Shown piece after piece: positions 6,493 through 13,373 of a stretch of DNA of 15,721 nucleotides (the first letter of the stretch is position 1; each line of letters begins with the position of its first letter). A program made the position numbers and the translations under genes. The stretch is from Clostridiales bacterium (GTDB lineage Bacteria > Bacillota > Clostridia > Oscillospirales > Oscillospiraceae), in NCBI GenBank assembly GCA_019415645.1, contig DXYV01000028.1, positions 19,596-35,316 on the forward strand, read 5' to 3'. A model generated the notes under the pieces. That model had not been told where the DNA came from, made no database searches, and saw nothing but the letters and a program-made list of their open reading frames with translations.

Positions 6493-6888
6493 ATGATATG
6501 CGCACAGATCAAGGCAGCGCTTCCCTGTGACATCCAGCGGGTGTGGGACGTGGTCACGTCGGTAGAGCAGTATGCCTGGCGCAGTGATCTGAGCAGAACT
6601 GAGGTTCGGAACGAAAAAGAATTTGTCGAATATACAAAGGACGACTTCGCGACCCGGTTTACTGTTACGGCCGCAGAACCGTACCGGCGCTGGGAATTTG
6701 AACTGGAAAACAGAAATCTGAAGGGGCGCTGGATCGGTCGGTTCACGCCGAAGGGGGCGGAGACAGAAGTAGAATTCACCGAATATGTGACCGTAAAAAA
6801 GTTTTTCCTGCGGCCGTTTGTCCGCTTCTATTTGAACAGACAGCAGACCCGGTTCCTGTCCGATTTGAAGCAGGCCCTGCTGCGCTGA
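6493..6888 (+). CDS. SRPBCC family (START-like fold) protein
   Basis: A 131-residue protein of the SRPBCC helix-grip superfamily, which binds hydrophobic ligands in a deep pocket. Seen: the typical N-terminal pattern of a short strand, then PCDIQRVWDVVTSVEQYAWR (helix plus loop, residues 11-30), central beta strands with RRWEFELENRNLKGRWIGRFTP (about 65-86), and a long C-terminal helix (about 104-131). Ligand and role cannot be assigned; members include polyketide cyclases and many uncharacterised Firmicute proteins. SD AGGTGAGG is about 5 bases from the ATG. Codon use is less GC-rich than in the neighbouring copper operon. It appears monocistronic, with its own promoter and a weak terminator before hprK. 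Confidence 0.75.
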   Translation: MICAQIKAALPCDIQRVWDVVTSVEQYAWRSDLSRTEVRNEKEFVEYTKDDFATRFTVTAAEPYRRWEFELENRNLKGRWIGRFTPKGAETEVEFTEYVTVKKFFLRPFVRFYLNRQQTRFLSDLKQALLR

Positions 6889-6932
6889 CACATGCAGAGC
6901 CTCATTCGAAGGGAAAAGCGTGTTCGGGCGCC

Positions 6933-6973
6933 GCTGGCCTGACCGGAAAAATCCTGTGCCGGCTATTTTTTTT
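6933..6973 (+). terminator. Weak putative terminator after the SRPBCC gene
   Basis: GCTGGC (6933-6938) can pair with GCCGGC (6958-6963), one G-U, across a 19-nt loop, followed by TA and eight T. The short stem and long loop lower confidence. The T-run overlaps the -35 region of the hprK promoter. Confidence 0.4.
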
Positions 6974-6994
6974 CCAGACAGTTTGTGATACAAT
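6966..6994 (+). promoter_or_regulatory. Predicted hprK promoter (extended -10)
   Basis: TGATACAAT at 6986-6994 is an extended -10 (TG-N-TACAAT). A T-rich -35 (TTTTTT, 6966-6971) lies 17 bases upstream. The start near 7001 rules out the in-frame GTG at 6985 as the hprK start. Confidence 0.5.
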
Positions 6995-7044
6995 ATCCGC
7001 ATATTCCAGAAAACTGGTCCATAACAGTAGAGGAGGCGTATTGG

Positions 7045-7995
7045 ATGGAGCGAATTCAAACCGTAAAGCTGAAGAAAATCATTGAAAATTTTGACCTGGA
7101 GACATTGCGCGGTCCGGAGGGCTATCAGGACCGGCTGATCACCACGGACGACGTAAACCGGCCCGGCCTGCAGCTGACGGGATTTTTTGACTATTTTGAC
7201 GAGAAACGGCTGCAGATGATCGGTCTGGTGGAGACCTCCTATCTGGAAAAGCTGAGCAGCCAGCAGCGGCTGAACAGCTTTGACGCGCTGTTCAGCTATA
7301 ACTTTCCGGCGCTGATTATTTCCCGGGGGCTGGAGCCCTTTGACGAGTGCATGGAGATGGCGGAAAAGCACGACACCATCGTGCTGCGCACCAAAGAGAC
7401 TACCTCCAATTTCATGAGCACGCTGATCGCCTACTTAAAGACCGCACTGTCTCCCTGCATCACCCGCCACGGCGTTCTGGTGGATATTTACGGCGAGGGC
7501 GTTCTCCTCCTGGGCGAGTCCGGCGTGGGCAAGAGCGAGACCGCCATTGAACTGGTCAAGCGGGGCCACCGCCTGATTGCGGACGACGCGGTGGAGATCA
7601 AGCGCATCGCGGCCAACCGGCTGGAGGGCACGGCCCCCGAGCTGATTCGACACTACATCGAGCTGCGGGGCATCGGCGTGGTGGATGTGCGGCGGCTGTT
7701 CGGTATGTCTGCCATCAAGCGGGAGGCTGACATCGACCTGGTGATCAATCTGGAGCCGTGGAAGGACGGCGCCATGTATGACCGCCTGGGCGCGGAGAGC
7801 CTCTATACCTCTATTCTGGATGTGCAGGTGCCCACCCTGACCATTCCGGTGAAGCCGGGGCGCAATCTGGCCATTATCATTGAAGTGGCGGCCATGAACA
7901 ACCGCAATAAGAAGCTGGGCTACAACGCCGCGCTGGAATTTACCAAGCAGGTCAACGCCCATTTCGACCAAGCCATGGCCGGCGGCGATTTCTAA
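7045..7995 (+). CDS. hprK: HPr kinase/phosphorylase
   Basis: A 316-residue bifunctional enzyme that phosphorylates or dephosphorylates Ser46 of HPr (PtsH) according to fructose-bisphosphate, ATP and phosphate levels; it controls CcpA-dependent catabolite repression and sugar PTS uptake. Seen: N-terminal domain (1-130), conserved RHG (H142 region), Walker A GESGVGKS (157-164), IADDAVEI with catalytic acids D180/D181, the HprK signature IELRGIGVVDV (205-215), and the C-terminal PVKPGRN loop (268-274) important for dephosphorylation. Length is normal. ATG 7045 is preceded by GAGGAGG at 8 bases; the upstream GTG precedes the predicted transcription start. hprK usually neighbours other core genes in Clostridia; here glmS follows after a 268-bp spacer. 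ptsH is not in this window. Confidence 0.97.
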   Translation: MERIQTVKLKKIIENFDLETLRGPEGYQDRLITTDDVNRPGLQLTGFFDYFDEKRLQMIGLVETSYLEKLSSQQRLNSFDALFSYNFPALIISRGLEPFDECMEMAEKHDTIVLRTKETTSNFMSTLIAYLKTALSPCITRHGVLVDIYGEGVLLLGESGVGKSETAIELVKRGHRLIADDAVEIKRIAANRLEGTAPELIRHYIELRGIGVVDVRRLFGMSAIKREADIDLVINLEPWKDGAMYDRLGAESLYTSILDVQVPTLTIPVKPGRNLAIIIEVAAMNNRNKKLGYNAALEFTKQVNAHFDQAMAGGDF

Positions 7996-8263
7996 AGAAA
8001 CGCTGAGCCGTCGTGAGCAGCGGCATCGTCGCCGCAAGCTGCGGATCGCTCGTTCCCGCGCGAGCGCAAGAACTCGTTCCCTCCACAGCGGCTCCTCTCC
8101 CCACCGGACCCGCTTACCCGCAAGGGGCACGCCGCATCCGTGTAAGGCGGCGGAGCCGCCAACGGTTGCGCAGGCGCTGGGCCCCGGCGGGGACCTCTAT
8201 TAGGCGCTGAACCGTGATGCGCAGCGCGGATCAAACAGCATCGCCAAGAAAGGAATTATTCAT
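7996..8263. repeat. GC-rich hairpin-laden spacer between hprK and glmS
   Basis: No gene is supported. Several small perfect stems are visible: GCGGC/GCCGC (8020-8024/8031-8035), overlapping and exclusive with CCGCA/TGCGG (8032-8036/8040-8044); CGCTCG/CGAGCG (8047-8052/8061-8066); and GGCGGC/GCCGCC with loop GGA (8146-8151/8155-8160). CTCGTTCCC is repeated directly at 8049-8057 and 8073-8081. The word CCGCAAGGGGC (8118-8128) also occurs at 12-22. I looked for the glmS ribozyme core and did not recognise it. No clear promoter for glmS is visible, so glmS may depend on hprK transcription. Confidence 0.5.
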
Positions 8264-10096
8264 ATGTGTGGTATTGTAGGCTATGTCGGAACGGAAGCGG
8301 CTGCGCCCATCTTGCTGGACGGCTTGGCGCGGCTGGAATATCGCGGATACGATTCCGCCGGTGTGGCGGTCTATGACGCGGCCCTGGGCCTGCAGGTGGT
8401 CAAGGCCAAGGGGCGGCTTCAGGTCCTCTCTGATCTGATTCAGGGCGGCAGCGCGGTGCAGGGCTCTATTGGTGTAGGCCATACCCGCTGGGCGACCCAT
8501 GGCGCGCCGTCGGACATCAACTCCCACCCCCAGGTCAGTGAGAACGGCCGGTTCGCGGTGGTACACAACGGAATTATTGAAAATTACGGAAAAATCAAGG
8601 AATTCCTGGAGCACAACGGCGTCCATTTCGCCTCCGAGACGGACACCGAGGTGGTGGCGCAGCTTCTGGCATACTATTATAAGGGAAATCTGATGGAGGC
8701 GGTGAGCGAGGTACTCACCAAGATCGAAGGGGCCTACGCCCTGGGAATTTTGTGCGCGGACGAGCCGGACCGCCTGATTGCGGTCCGGAAGGACAGCCCG
8801 CTGATTTTGGGGTGGGGCGAGCAGTTCAACTTCCTGGCCTCCGACGTGACCGCGGTCATCAAATACACGCGGGAGGTCTCCTATCTGGACGACGGGGAGA
8901 TCGCGGTGCTTACCGCCGACGGAATCCAGGTGTACGACGGCTACCTTCAGCCCGTGGAAAAGCCGGTCCACCATGTGGATTGGGAGGTCTCGGCCGCGGA
9001 AAAGGGCGGCTATGAGCATTTCATGTTCAAGGAGATCATGGAGCAGCCCAAGGCGATCCGGGACACGGTGTTCCCCCGAATCCAGAATAACCGGGTGGTG
9101 CTGGACGACCTGAGTATTTCCGCCGAGTACCTCAACGACATGGATAAGATTTATATCATTGCCTGCGGTTCGTCCTACCATGTGGGCGTCATCGCCAAGT
9201 ATATCCTGGAGTACACCCTGCGCAAGCCGGTGGAGGTGGCCCTGGCCTCAGAATTCCGTTACTGTAACCCCATCGTCACCGAGCATACGCTGTGCATCGT
9301 CATCAGCCAGTCCGGCGAGACCATCGACACCCTGGCCGCCATGCGGGAAGCCAAGCGCCTGGGCGCGCGGGTGCTGTCCATCGTCAACGTGGTGGGCTCC
9401 ACCATCGCCCGGGAGTCGGACGACGTGCTGTACACCTGGGCAGGCCCGGAGATCGCGGTGGCCACCACTAAGGCCTACTCCACCCAGCTGGCAGTGATTT
9501 ATCTGATCTGCCTCAAATTCGCGGAGATGATGGGCCGGATGAGCGAGGAGGAGTATGCCCGCATCGTGACTGAGCTGCTCAAAATTCCCTCCAAGATCGA
9601 GACCATTCTGGAGCATAAGGAGACCGTGCAGTATCTGGCTTCGGTGTACTTTAACCACAGCTCCATTTTCTTCATTGGACGGAACATCGACTATGCCATC
9701 GGGCTGGAGGGCTCCCTCAAGCTCAAGGAGATCTCCTATATCCATTCCGAGGCCTACGCCGCCGGCGAGCTGAAGCACGGGACCATCTCCCTGATCGAAG
9801 ACGGCACGCTGGTCGTGGCGCTGGCCTCCCATGCGGGCCTGTTTGATAAGCTCATGAGCAACGTCAAGGAGGTCAAGGCCCGGGGGGCCGACGTGCTGGG
9901 CCTGACCACCGAGAATTTGGTGGAGGAGATGAGCAAGACGGTCAACCATGCCATCTCCGTGCCCGAGACCCACCCCATGCTGGTGCCCTCTCTGGACGTG
10001 GTGCCCATGCAGCTGTTCGCCTACTACGTGGCGCTGATGCGCGGCTGCGACATTGACAAGCCGCGCAACCTGGCCAAGAGCGTGACCGTGGAATAA
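8264..10096 (+). CDS. glmS: Glutamine--fructose-6-phosphate aminotransferase (isomerizing)
   Basis: A 610-residue cytosolic enzyme making glucosamine-6-phosphate from fructose-6-phosphate and glutamine, the first step to UDP-GlcNAc for peptidoglycan. Seen: N-terminal nucleophile Cys2 in MCGIVGYVG, glutamine-site GHTRWATHG (72-80) and HNGIIEN (101-107) of the class II amidotransferase domain; then two SIS sugar-isomerase domains with ACGSSYH (near 300), ISQSGET (near 350) and EGSLKLKEISYIHSEAYAAGELKHG (near 480-505, within longer helix); and the invariant C-terminal DKPRNLAKSVTVE. Full length. SD AAAGGA lies about 11 bases upstream. It follows hprK after a hairpin-rich spacer and is closed by a 10-bp hairpin. 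Confidence 0.98.
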   Translation: MCGIVGYVGTEAAAPILLDGLARLEYRGYDSAGVAVYDAALGLQVVKAKGRLQVLSDLIQGGSAVQGSIGVGHTRWATHGAPSDINSHPQVSENGRFAVVHNGIIENYGKIKEFLEHNGVHFASETDTEVVAQLLAYYYKGNLMEAVSEVLTKIEGAYALGILCADEPDRLIAVRKDSPLILGWGEQFNFLASDVTAVIKYTREVSYLDDGEIAVLTADGIQVYDGYLQPVEKPVHHVDWEVSAAEKGGYEHFMFKEIMEQPKAIRDTVFPRIQNNRVVLDDLSISAEYLNDMDKIYIIACGSSYHVGVIAKYILEYTLRKPVEVALASEFRYCNPIVTEHTLCIVISQSGETIDTLAAMREAKRLGARVLSIVNVVGSTIARESDDVLYTWAGPEIAVATTKAYSTQLAVIYLICLKFAEMMGRMSEEEYARIVTELLKIPSKIETILEHKETVQYLASVYFNHSSIFFIGRNIDYAIGLEGSLKLKEISYIHSEAYAAGELKHGTISLIEDGTLVVALASHAGLFDKLMSNVKEVKARGADVLGLTTENLVEEMSKTVNHAISVPETHPMLVPSLDVVPMQLFAYYVALMRGCDIDKPRNLAKSVTVE

Positions 10097-10108
10097 ACCA
10101 AAGCAGCG

Positions 10109-10150
10109 CCCATAAGCCCGTCAAAGTTTGGCGGCTTATGGGTGTTTCTC
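10109..10150 (+). terminator. Terminator downstream of glmS
   Basis: CCCATAAGCC (10109-10118) pairs perfectly with GGCTTATGGG (10133-10142) over a 14-nt loop, followed by TGTTTCTC. The T-run is poor, so efficiency is uncertain, but position 12 bp after the glmS stop is right. Confidence 0.65.
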
Positions 10151-10153
10151 TAC

Positions 10154-10182
10154 TTGCTTTTTCCCGAAAAAGGGCGTACACT
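10154..10182 (+). promoter_or_regulatory. Predicted folT promoter
   Basis: TTGCTT (10154-10159), 17-base spacer, TACACT (10177-10182). The start near 10189 falls just before the riboswitch aptamer begins. Confidence 0.6.
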
Positions 10183-10192
10183 GGACGCACAT

Positions 10193-10309
10193 GGCAGAGT
10201 AGGGATATGTGTGCAGAACCTCAGTGAGGTCCAGTGCCGGCGGGACGGGGAGTTGTCCGCCGGACGAAAAGCCGTCAGGCTTGCAGTGCGTATCCCGCAT
10301 CCCGCTGCC
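10193..10309 (+). promoter_or_regulatory. Tetrahydrofolate (THF) riboswitch aptamer
   Basis: The leader matches the THF riboswitch layout as I recall it. P1 is GGCAG (10193-10197) with CTGCC (10305-10309), followed by the conserved GAGTAG-like stretch. P2 is GGGATA (10202-10207) with TATCCC (10291-10296). P3 is CCGGCGG-bulged G-AC (10237-10246) with GTCCGCCGG (10255-10263). Then come conserved ACGAA (10264-10268), a small hairpin AAGCC-GTCA-GGCTT, GCAGTG (10283-10288), and GCATCCCGCTGCC before P1 closes. Loop-3 GGGA (10248-10251) can pair with TCCC (10300-10303), the expected pseudoknot. An additional ACCTC/GAGGT hairpin (10218-10222/10226-10230) is inserted between P2 and P3. The downstream gene is FolT-like, the classical partner. 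Confidence 0.85.
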
Positions 10310-10384
10310 GCAGATCGGGATTGTGCGCTTCCTCCCTTTGTGCGGCATTTCCAGCTCGCTGGACTGCCAAACACAAAGAGGAGG
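10306..10384 (+). promoter_or_regulatory. Expression platform: SD-sequestering hairpin and competing pairing
   Basis: CCTCCCTTTGTG (10331-10342) can pair with CACAAAGAGGAGG (10372-10384), a 12-bp stem with one bulge that buries the folT SD. Inside it GGCA/TGCC and TCCAG/CTGGA (loop CTCG) continue the hairpin. TGCCGCA (10306-10312), which includes most of the P1 3' strand, can instead pair perfectly with TGCGGCA (10341-10347) in that hairpin. This suggests folate-bound P1 leaves TGCGGCA free, so the SD is hidden: a translational OFF switch. The mechanism is inferred from pairing only. Confidence 0.65.
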
Positions 10385-10391
10385 TATTTTT

Positions 10392-11021
10392 ATGCAGATT
10401 TATCGCACACCCTTTTCCCGGGCCTACTGGAGGGACGCAGTGGCCGACTTCCGCAAACCGCGCACCCTGGTCTTTTCCGCCATGATGATCGCGGCCTGTG
10501 TGGCCCTGTCCTATGTCCCGTCCATCCCGGTGACCGACGGCGTAAGGGTCACCTGGGGATTTTTGGCCCGTGCCCTGTGCGGCATGGTGGGCGGGCCGGT
10601 GAACGCCCTGGTGTTCGGCTGCGCTGAGGACACCATTTCCTTTTTCCTCAATCCCGGCGGCGCCTATTTTCCGGGCTATACCCTGACCACCATGCTGGGC
10701 ACCATGCTCTACGCCTTATTCCTCTACCGCACCCGGGTGACCGTTCTGCGGGTCTTTCTGGCCAAGCTGAGCACCAATGTGCTCAATGTATTCCTGGGCT
10801 CCGCGTGGAGCGCTATCCTGTACGGCAAGGGCTATCTCTACCGTATGACCACCAGCGCAGTCAAAAATGTGTTCATGCTGCCGGTGCAGACCGTTATGCT
10901 GGTGTTCCTGTTCGCCGCGCTGATCCCGGTGCTCTATCAGGTGGGGCTGATGCCCAAGCAGGCGGGGAACCACCTGCGCCTGCGCTGGGGGAGGCCGGCT
11001 CCGGTGGAAACCATCACATAA
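10392..11021 (+). CDS. folT: Folate ECF transporter S component (FolT-like)
   Basis: A 209-residue integral membrane substrate-binding subunit of an energy-coupling-factor vitamin transporter, probably for folate. It would share the EcfA/A'/T module encoded elsewhere. Seen: about six hydrophobic segments starting at residues 26-43, VRVTWGFLARALCGMVGGPVNAL (51-73) and the family-typical NPGGAYFPGYTLTTMLGTMLYALFLY (87-112, in part), then helices near 118-143 and 157-184. The N-terminal 20 residues are polar and cytosolic. The YFPGYTL element and the THF riboswitch in the leader both point to folate rather than another vitamin. SD AGGAGG lies 7 bases before the ATG. The AGCS symporter follows 44 bp downstream, likely cotranscribed. 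Confidence 0.88.
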   Translation: MQIYRTPFSRAYWRDAVADFRKPRTLVFSAMMIAACVALSYVPSIPVTDGVRVTWGFLARALCGMVGGPVNALVFGCAEDTISFFLNPGGAYFPGYTLTTMLGTMLYALFLYRTRVTVLRVFLAKLSTNVLNVFLGSAWSAILYGKGYLYRMTTSAVKNVFMLPVQTVMLVFLFAALIPVLYQVGLMPKQAGNHLRLRWGRPAPVETIT

Positions 11022-11030
11022 TCCGTGCCC

Positions 11031-11068
11031 TGTCCGCATATCCCTGTGACAGGGGGTGTGCGGACATG
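11031..11068 (+). promoter_or_regulatory. Hairpin occluding SD and start of the AGCS gene
   Basis: TGTCCGCA (11031-11038) pairs perfectly with TGCGGACA (11059-11066), whose last base is the A of the ATG. Inside, CCCTG (11042-11046) pairs with CAGGG (11050-11054), covering the SD AGGGGG. The folT stop is 10 bases upstream, so a ribosome finishing folT could open it: translational coupling, inferred. Confidence 0.6.
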
Positions 11069-12445
11069 TCTTTTTTCGCAAAGCTGGGAAACGCGATTTG
11101 GACGCCCTGGCTGCTGGGACTGTTTCTGGTGGTGGGGAGCTACTACTCCTTCCGGACCGGTTTTTTTCAGCTCTTTGGGATTCGCACCTGGTGGGGGCGC
11201 ACAGTGGGGACCCTGCGGAGGGGCAGAAAGAAAAGGAACGGCCGCCGGGGAGCCATCTCCCAGCTTCAGGCCATGTCCACGGCGCTGGCAGCCACCATCG
11301 GCACAGGCTCCATCGCCGGCGTGGCCACGGCCATTTTTTTCGGCGGGCCGGGCGCTGTGTTCTGGATGTGGGTCTCAGCCTTCCTGGGCATGATGACCGG
11401 CTGCGCGGAAAAGACACTGGCCGTGCGCTATCGGGAGAAGGACCCGGCCGGCGGCTGGCGGGGCGGACCCATGTGCTACATTCGGGACGGTCTGGGACAA
11501 AAGTGGCTGGCGGCGCTGTTTTCCGTCATCTGCGTGGGGCAGACTTTGGCCGGAGGCAATTTGGTACAGGCCAACTCCATCGCCACCGCATTGAACAACG
11601 CCTTTGGCGCTGACAAGCTGACGGTCGGGCTGGTGACAGCAGCCCTGGCGGGAATCGTCGTGCTGGGGGGAATTCGACGAATCGGGGCGGTAAGCGAGCG
11701 GCTGGTGCCCGCCATGGCCCTTTTGTTCGTCGGCAGCGGAGCGGTCGTGATCGCCCTCCATGCGGACGCGCTGCCCGGGGTATTCCGCGATATTGTTCAG
11801 TATGCGTTTCAGCCCAAAGCGGCGGTGGGCGGCTATGGGATGGGGCTGGCGATGCGCTTTGGAATCGCGCGGGGCGTGTTTACCAATGAGGCGGGGCTGG
11901 GAACCTCGGCCATCGCCCACGCCGCGGCGGACGTGGAGGAGCCGGCAGAGCAGGGAATGTGGGGCATCTTTGAGGTGTTCACCGCCACCCTGGTGGTCTG
12001 TACCGTGACTGCGCTGGTCATCCTGACCAGCGGGGTTTATACGGTGGAGGGGGCGCTGGCCGCGATCCGCACCGGAGACGTGCCCGCCTCCATGCTGGGT
12101 GCCCCCCTGACCTCCACCGCATTTGCCACGGTGTTCGGATCATGGGGGCCGGTGATTGTGTCAGTGTCTCTGATGCTGTTCGCCTTTACGTCGCTGCTGG
12201 GCTCCTGCTATTATGGCCAGCGGGGCGTGGAGAGCCTGACTCACCGGCCCGGAGCAGTCTGGTGCTATCGGGCGGTCTTTCTGGTGGTGATCGTCCTGGG
12301 CAGCCTGGGGGATCTGACGATAGTGTGGCAGCTGGTGGACGTATGCAACGGTCTGCTGGCGCTGCCCAATCTGCTGGCCCTGCTGCTGCTTTCTCCAGAG
12401 GCGCTGAGATTGATAAAAGATACAGTAAATCAAAAACAGTGTTAA
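11066..12445 (+). CDS. Sodium:alanine/glycine symporter (AGCS family)
   Basis: A 459-residue polytopic membrane carrier importing small neutral amino acids, probably alanine or glycine, with Na+ (or H+). Seen: around ten hydrophobic segments; the AGCS region AATIGTGSIAGVATAIFFGGPGAVFWMW (75-102, in part) and the second family motif GIARGVFTNEAGLGTSAIAHAAAD (266-289, in part). The basic loop RRGRKKRNGRR (51-61) is cytosolic. Length is typical for the family. ATG 11066 is chosen because AGGGGG is 9 bases upstream; the same frame is open further up but overlaps folT out of frame. Likely second gene of the folT transcript, so folate could influence it; glycine feeds one-carbon folate metabolism, which makes the pairing plausible but unproven. 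No clear terminator follows. Confidence 0.92.
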   Translation: MSFFAKLGNAIWTPWLLGLFLVVGSYYSFRTGFFQLFGIRTWWGRTVGTLRRGRKKRNGRRGAISQLQAMSTALAATIGTGSIAGVATAIFFGGPGAVFWMWVSAFLGMMTGCAEKTLAVRYREKDPAGGWRGGPMCYIRDGLGQKWLAALFSVICVGQTLAGGNLVQANSIATALNNAFGADKLTVGLVTAALAGIVVLGGIRRIGAVSERLVPAMALLFVGSGAVVIALHADALPGVFRDIVQYAFQPKAAVGGYGMGLAMRFGIARGVFTNEAGLGTSAIAHAAADVEEPAEQGMWGIFEVFTATLVVCTVTALVILTSGVYTVEGALAAIRTGDVPASMLGAPLTSTAFATVFGSWGPVIVSVSLMLFAFTSLLGSCYYGQRGVESLTHRPGAVWCYRAVFLVVIVLGSLGDLTIVWQLVDVCNGLLALPNLLALLLLSPEALRLIKDTVNQKQC

Positions 12446-12578
12446 AAAAGTCACAAAAAATCATCATATAATGAAAAACTTCGTTAAAAGCAAAACTTTT
12501 CTTTACATTTCGGAAAAGGAGGGCCATACTGGAGACATCGAGCGAGGGCAAAGCCCGCGAACCAAAGGAGGCTTTTCT
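12446..12578 (+). other. Leader of the SDR-NTF2 operon with possible -10
   Basis: A 133-bp spacer, A-rich at its start. TATAAT is present at 12467-12472 but without a good -35 (only A-rich sequence about 17-19 bases upstream). An SD-like AAAAGGAGGG at 12515-12524 has no ATG, GTG or TTG at proper distance. A GGGC-AAA-GCCC hairpin (12546-12556) precedes the true SD AAAGGAGG (12564-12571). Confidence 0.35.
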
Positions 12579-13361
12579 ATGGGCGTTTATGCGATTACCG
12601 GCGGCTCCAGTGGAATTGGCGCACGCACAGTAGAAATTTTGAAGGCAAAGGGGCATAAGGTCATCAACATCGACCTGAAGAACGGCGACATCTGCGTCAA
12701 TCTGGCCAGCAAAGAGGGGCGGAAAGAGGCGATCGGCAAGCTGCACGAGCTCTGCCCGGACGGCCTGGATGCCATGATCTGCAATGCCGGTGTCTCCGGC
12801 GACAACGGTACGATTCCGCTGATTATTTCCCTGAATTATTTCGGCGCGATCAGCATGGCCAACGGTGTGTATGACCTGCTTCAGAAAAAGGGCGGAAGCT
12901 GCGTCGTGACTTCCTCGAACTCCATTGCCCAGGGAGGAGCCCGCATGGACGTGGTGGGCCTGCTGAACAATCAGGCGGATGAGGACCGCATCCTGAAGCT
13001 GGTCAAGGACGCGGATCCCAAGACCGGCCATACGTTTTATGCGGCCACAAAGTATGCGCTGGCCCGCTGGGCCCGCCGGATGTCGGCGGACTGGGGCGCG
13101 CACGGAGTGCGGCTGAACGCGGTGGCGCCGGGGAATGTGCGCACCGCTATGACCGACAAGCTGACGCCCGCCCATATGGTGGCCGTGGAGGCCCTCCCGG
13201 TCCCCATCAATTACGGGACGGATCAGGTGCTCATGGACCCGGAGGACATCGCCAACGCCATTGTGTTTCTGGCCTCGCCGGAGGCGCATGGAATCAACGG
13301 CGTGGTCCTGTTTGTGGACGGCGGAACCGACGCGCTGCTCAATTCGGAAAAAGTCTATTAA
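12579..13361 (+). CDS. SDR family oxidoreductase, 3-alpha-hydroxysteroid dehydrogenase (HsdA)-like
   Basis: A 260-residue NAD(P)-dependent short-chain dehydrogenase. Seen: cofactor loop TGGSSGIG (7-14); Asp32 at the end of strand 2 (NIDL), which favours NAD(H); CNAGVSG (68-74); LNYFGA with N86; catalytic Ser113 in TSSNS; Tyr154 and Lys158 in YAATK; and VAPGNVRTAM (182-191). The overall pattern (short beta2-to-alpha3 region, ASKEGRKEAI, a roughly 30-residue insertion between Ser and Tyr, VDGGTDALL near the end) resembles from memory Comamonas testosteroni 3-alpha-HSD/carbonyl reductase HsdA more than FabG. Reaction would be a reversible alcohol/ketone conversion; the substrate is uncertain. 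ATG 12579 has AAAGGAGG at 7 bases; the in-frame ATG at 12471 adds 36 residues without family sequence and lies in the predicted -10. Operon with the NTF2-like gene. Confidence 0.85.
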   Translation: MGVYAITGGSSGIGARTVEILKAKGHKVINIDLKNGDICVNLASKEGRKEAIGKLHELCPDGLDAMICNAGVSGDNGTIPLIISLNYFGAISMANGVYDLLQKKGGSCVVTSSNSIAQGGARMDVVGLLNNQADEDRILKLVKDADPKTGHTFYAATKYALARWARRMSADWGAHGVRLNAVAPGNVRTAMTDKLTPAHMVAVEALPVPINYGTDQVLMDPEDIANAIVFLASPEAHGINGVVLFVDGGTDALLNSEKVY

Positions 13362-13373
13362 GGAGGGGTCGAA

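Noticed and set aside
6238..7371. Upstream extension of the DUF378 frame to 451 residues
   Set aside because: It would run antisense through hprK and the SRPBCC gene; the ATG at 6237 has an ideal SD and starts the family sequence.
7996..8263. glmS ribozyme in the glmS leader
   Set aside because: I looked for the conserved cleavage-site and core segments and found none I could align; only unrelated GC hairpins are present.
8231..9181. Minus-strand open frame opposite glmS
   Set aside because: Antisense to the unambiguous GlmS coding sequence.
12515..12578. Small leader peptide before the SDR
   Set aside because: An SD-like AAAAGGAGGG is present, but no ATG, GTG or TTG follows at usable distance and no conserved peptide is visible.
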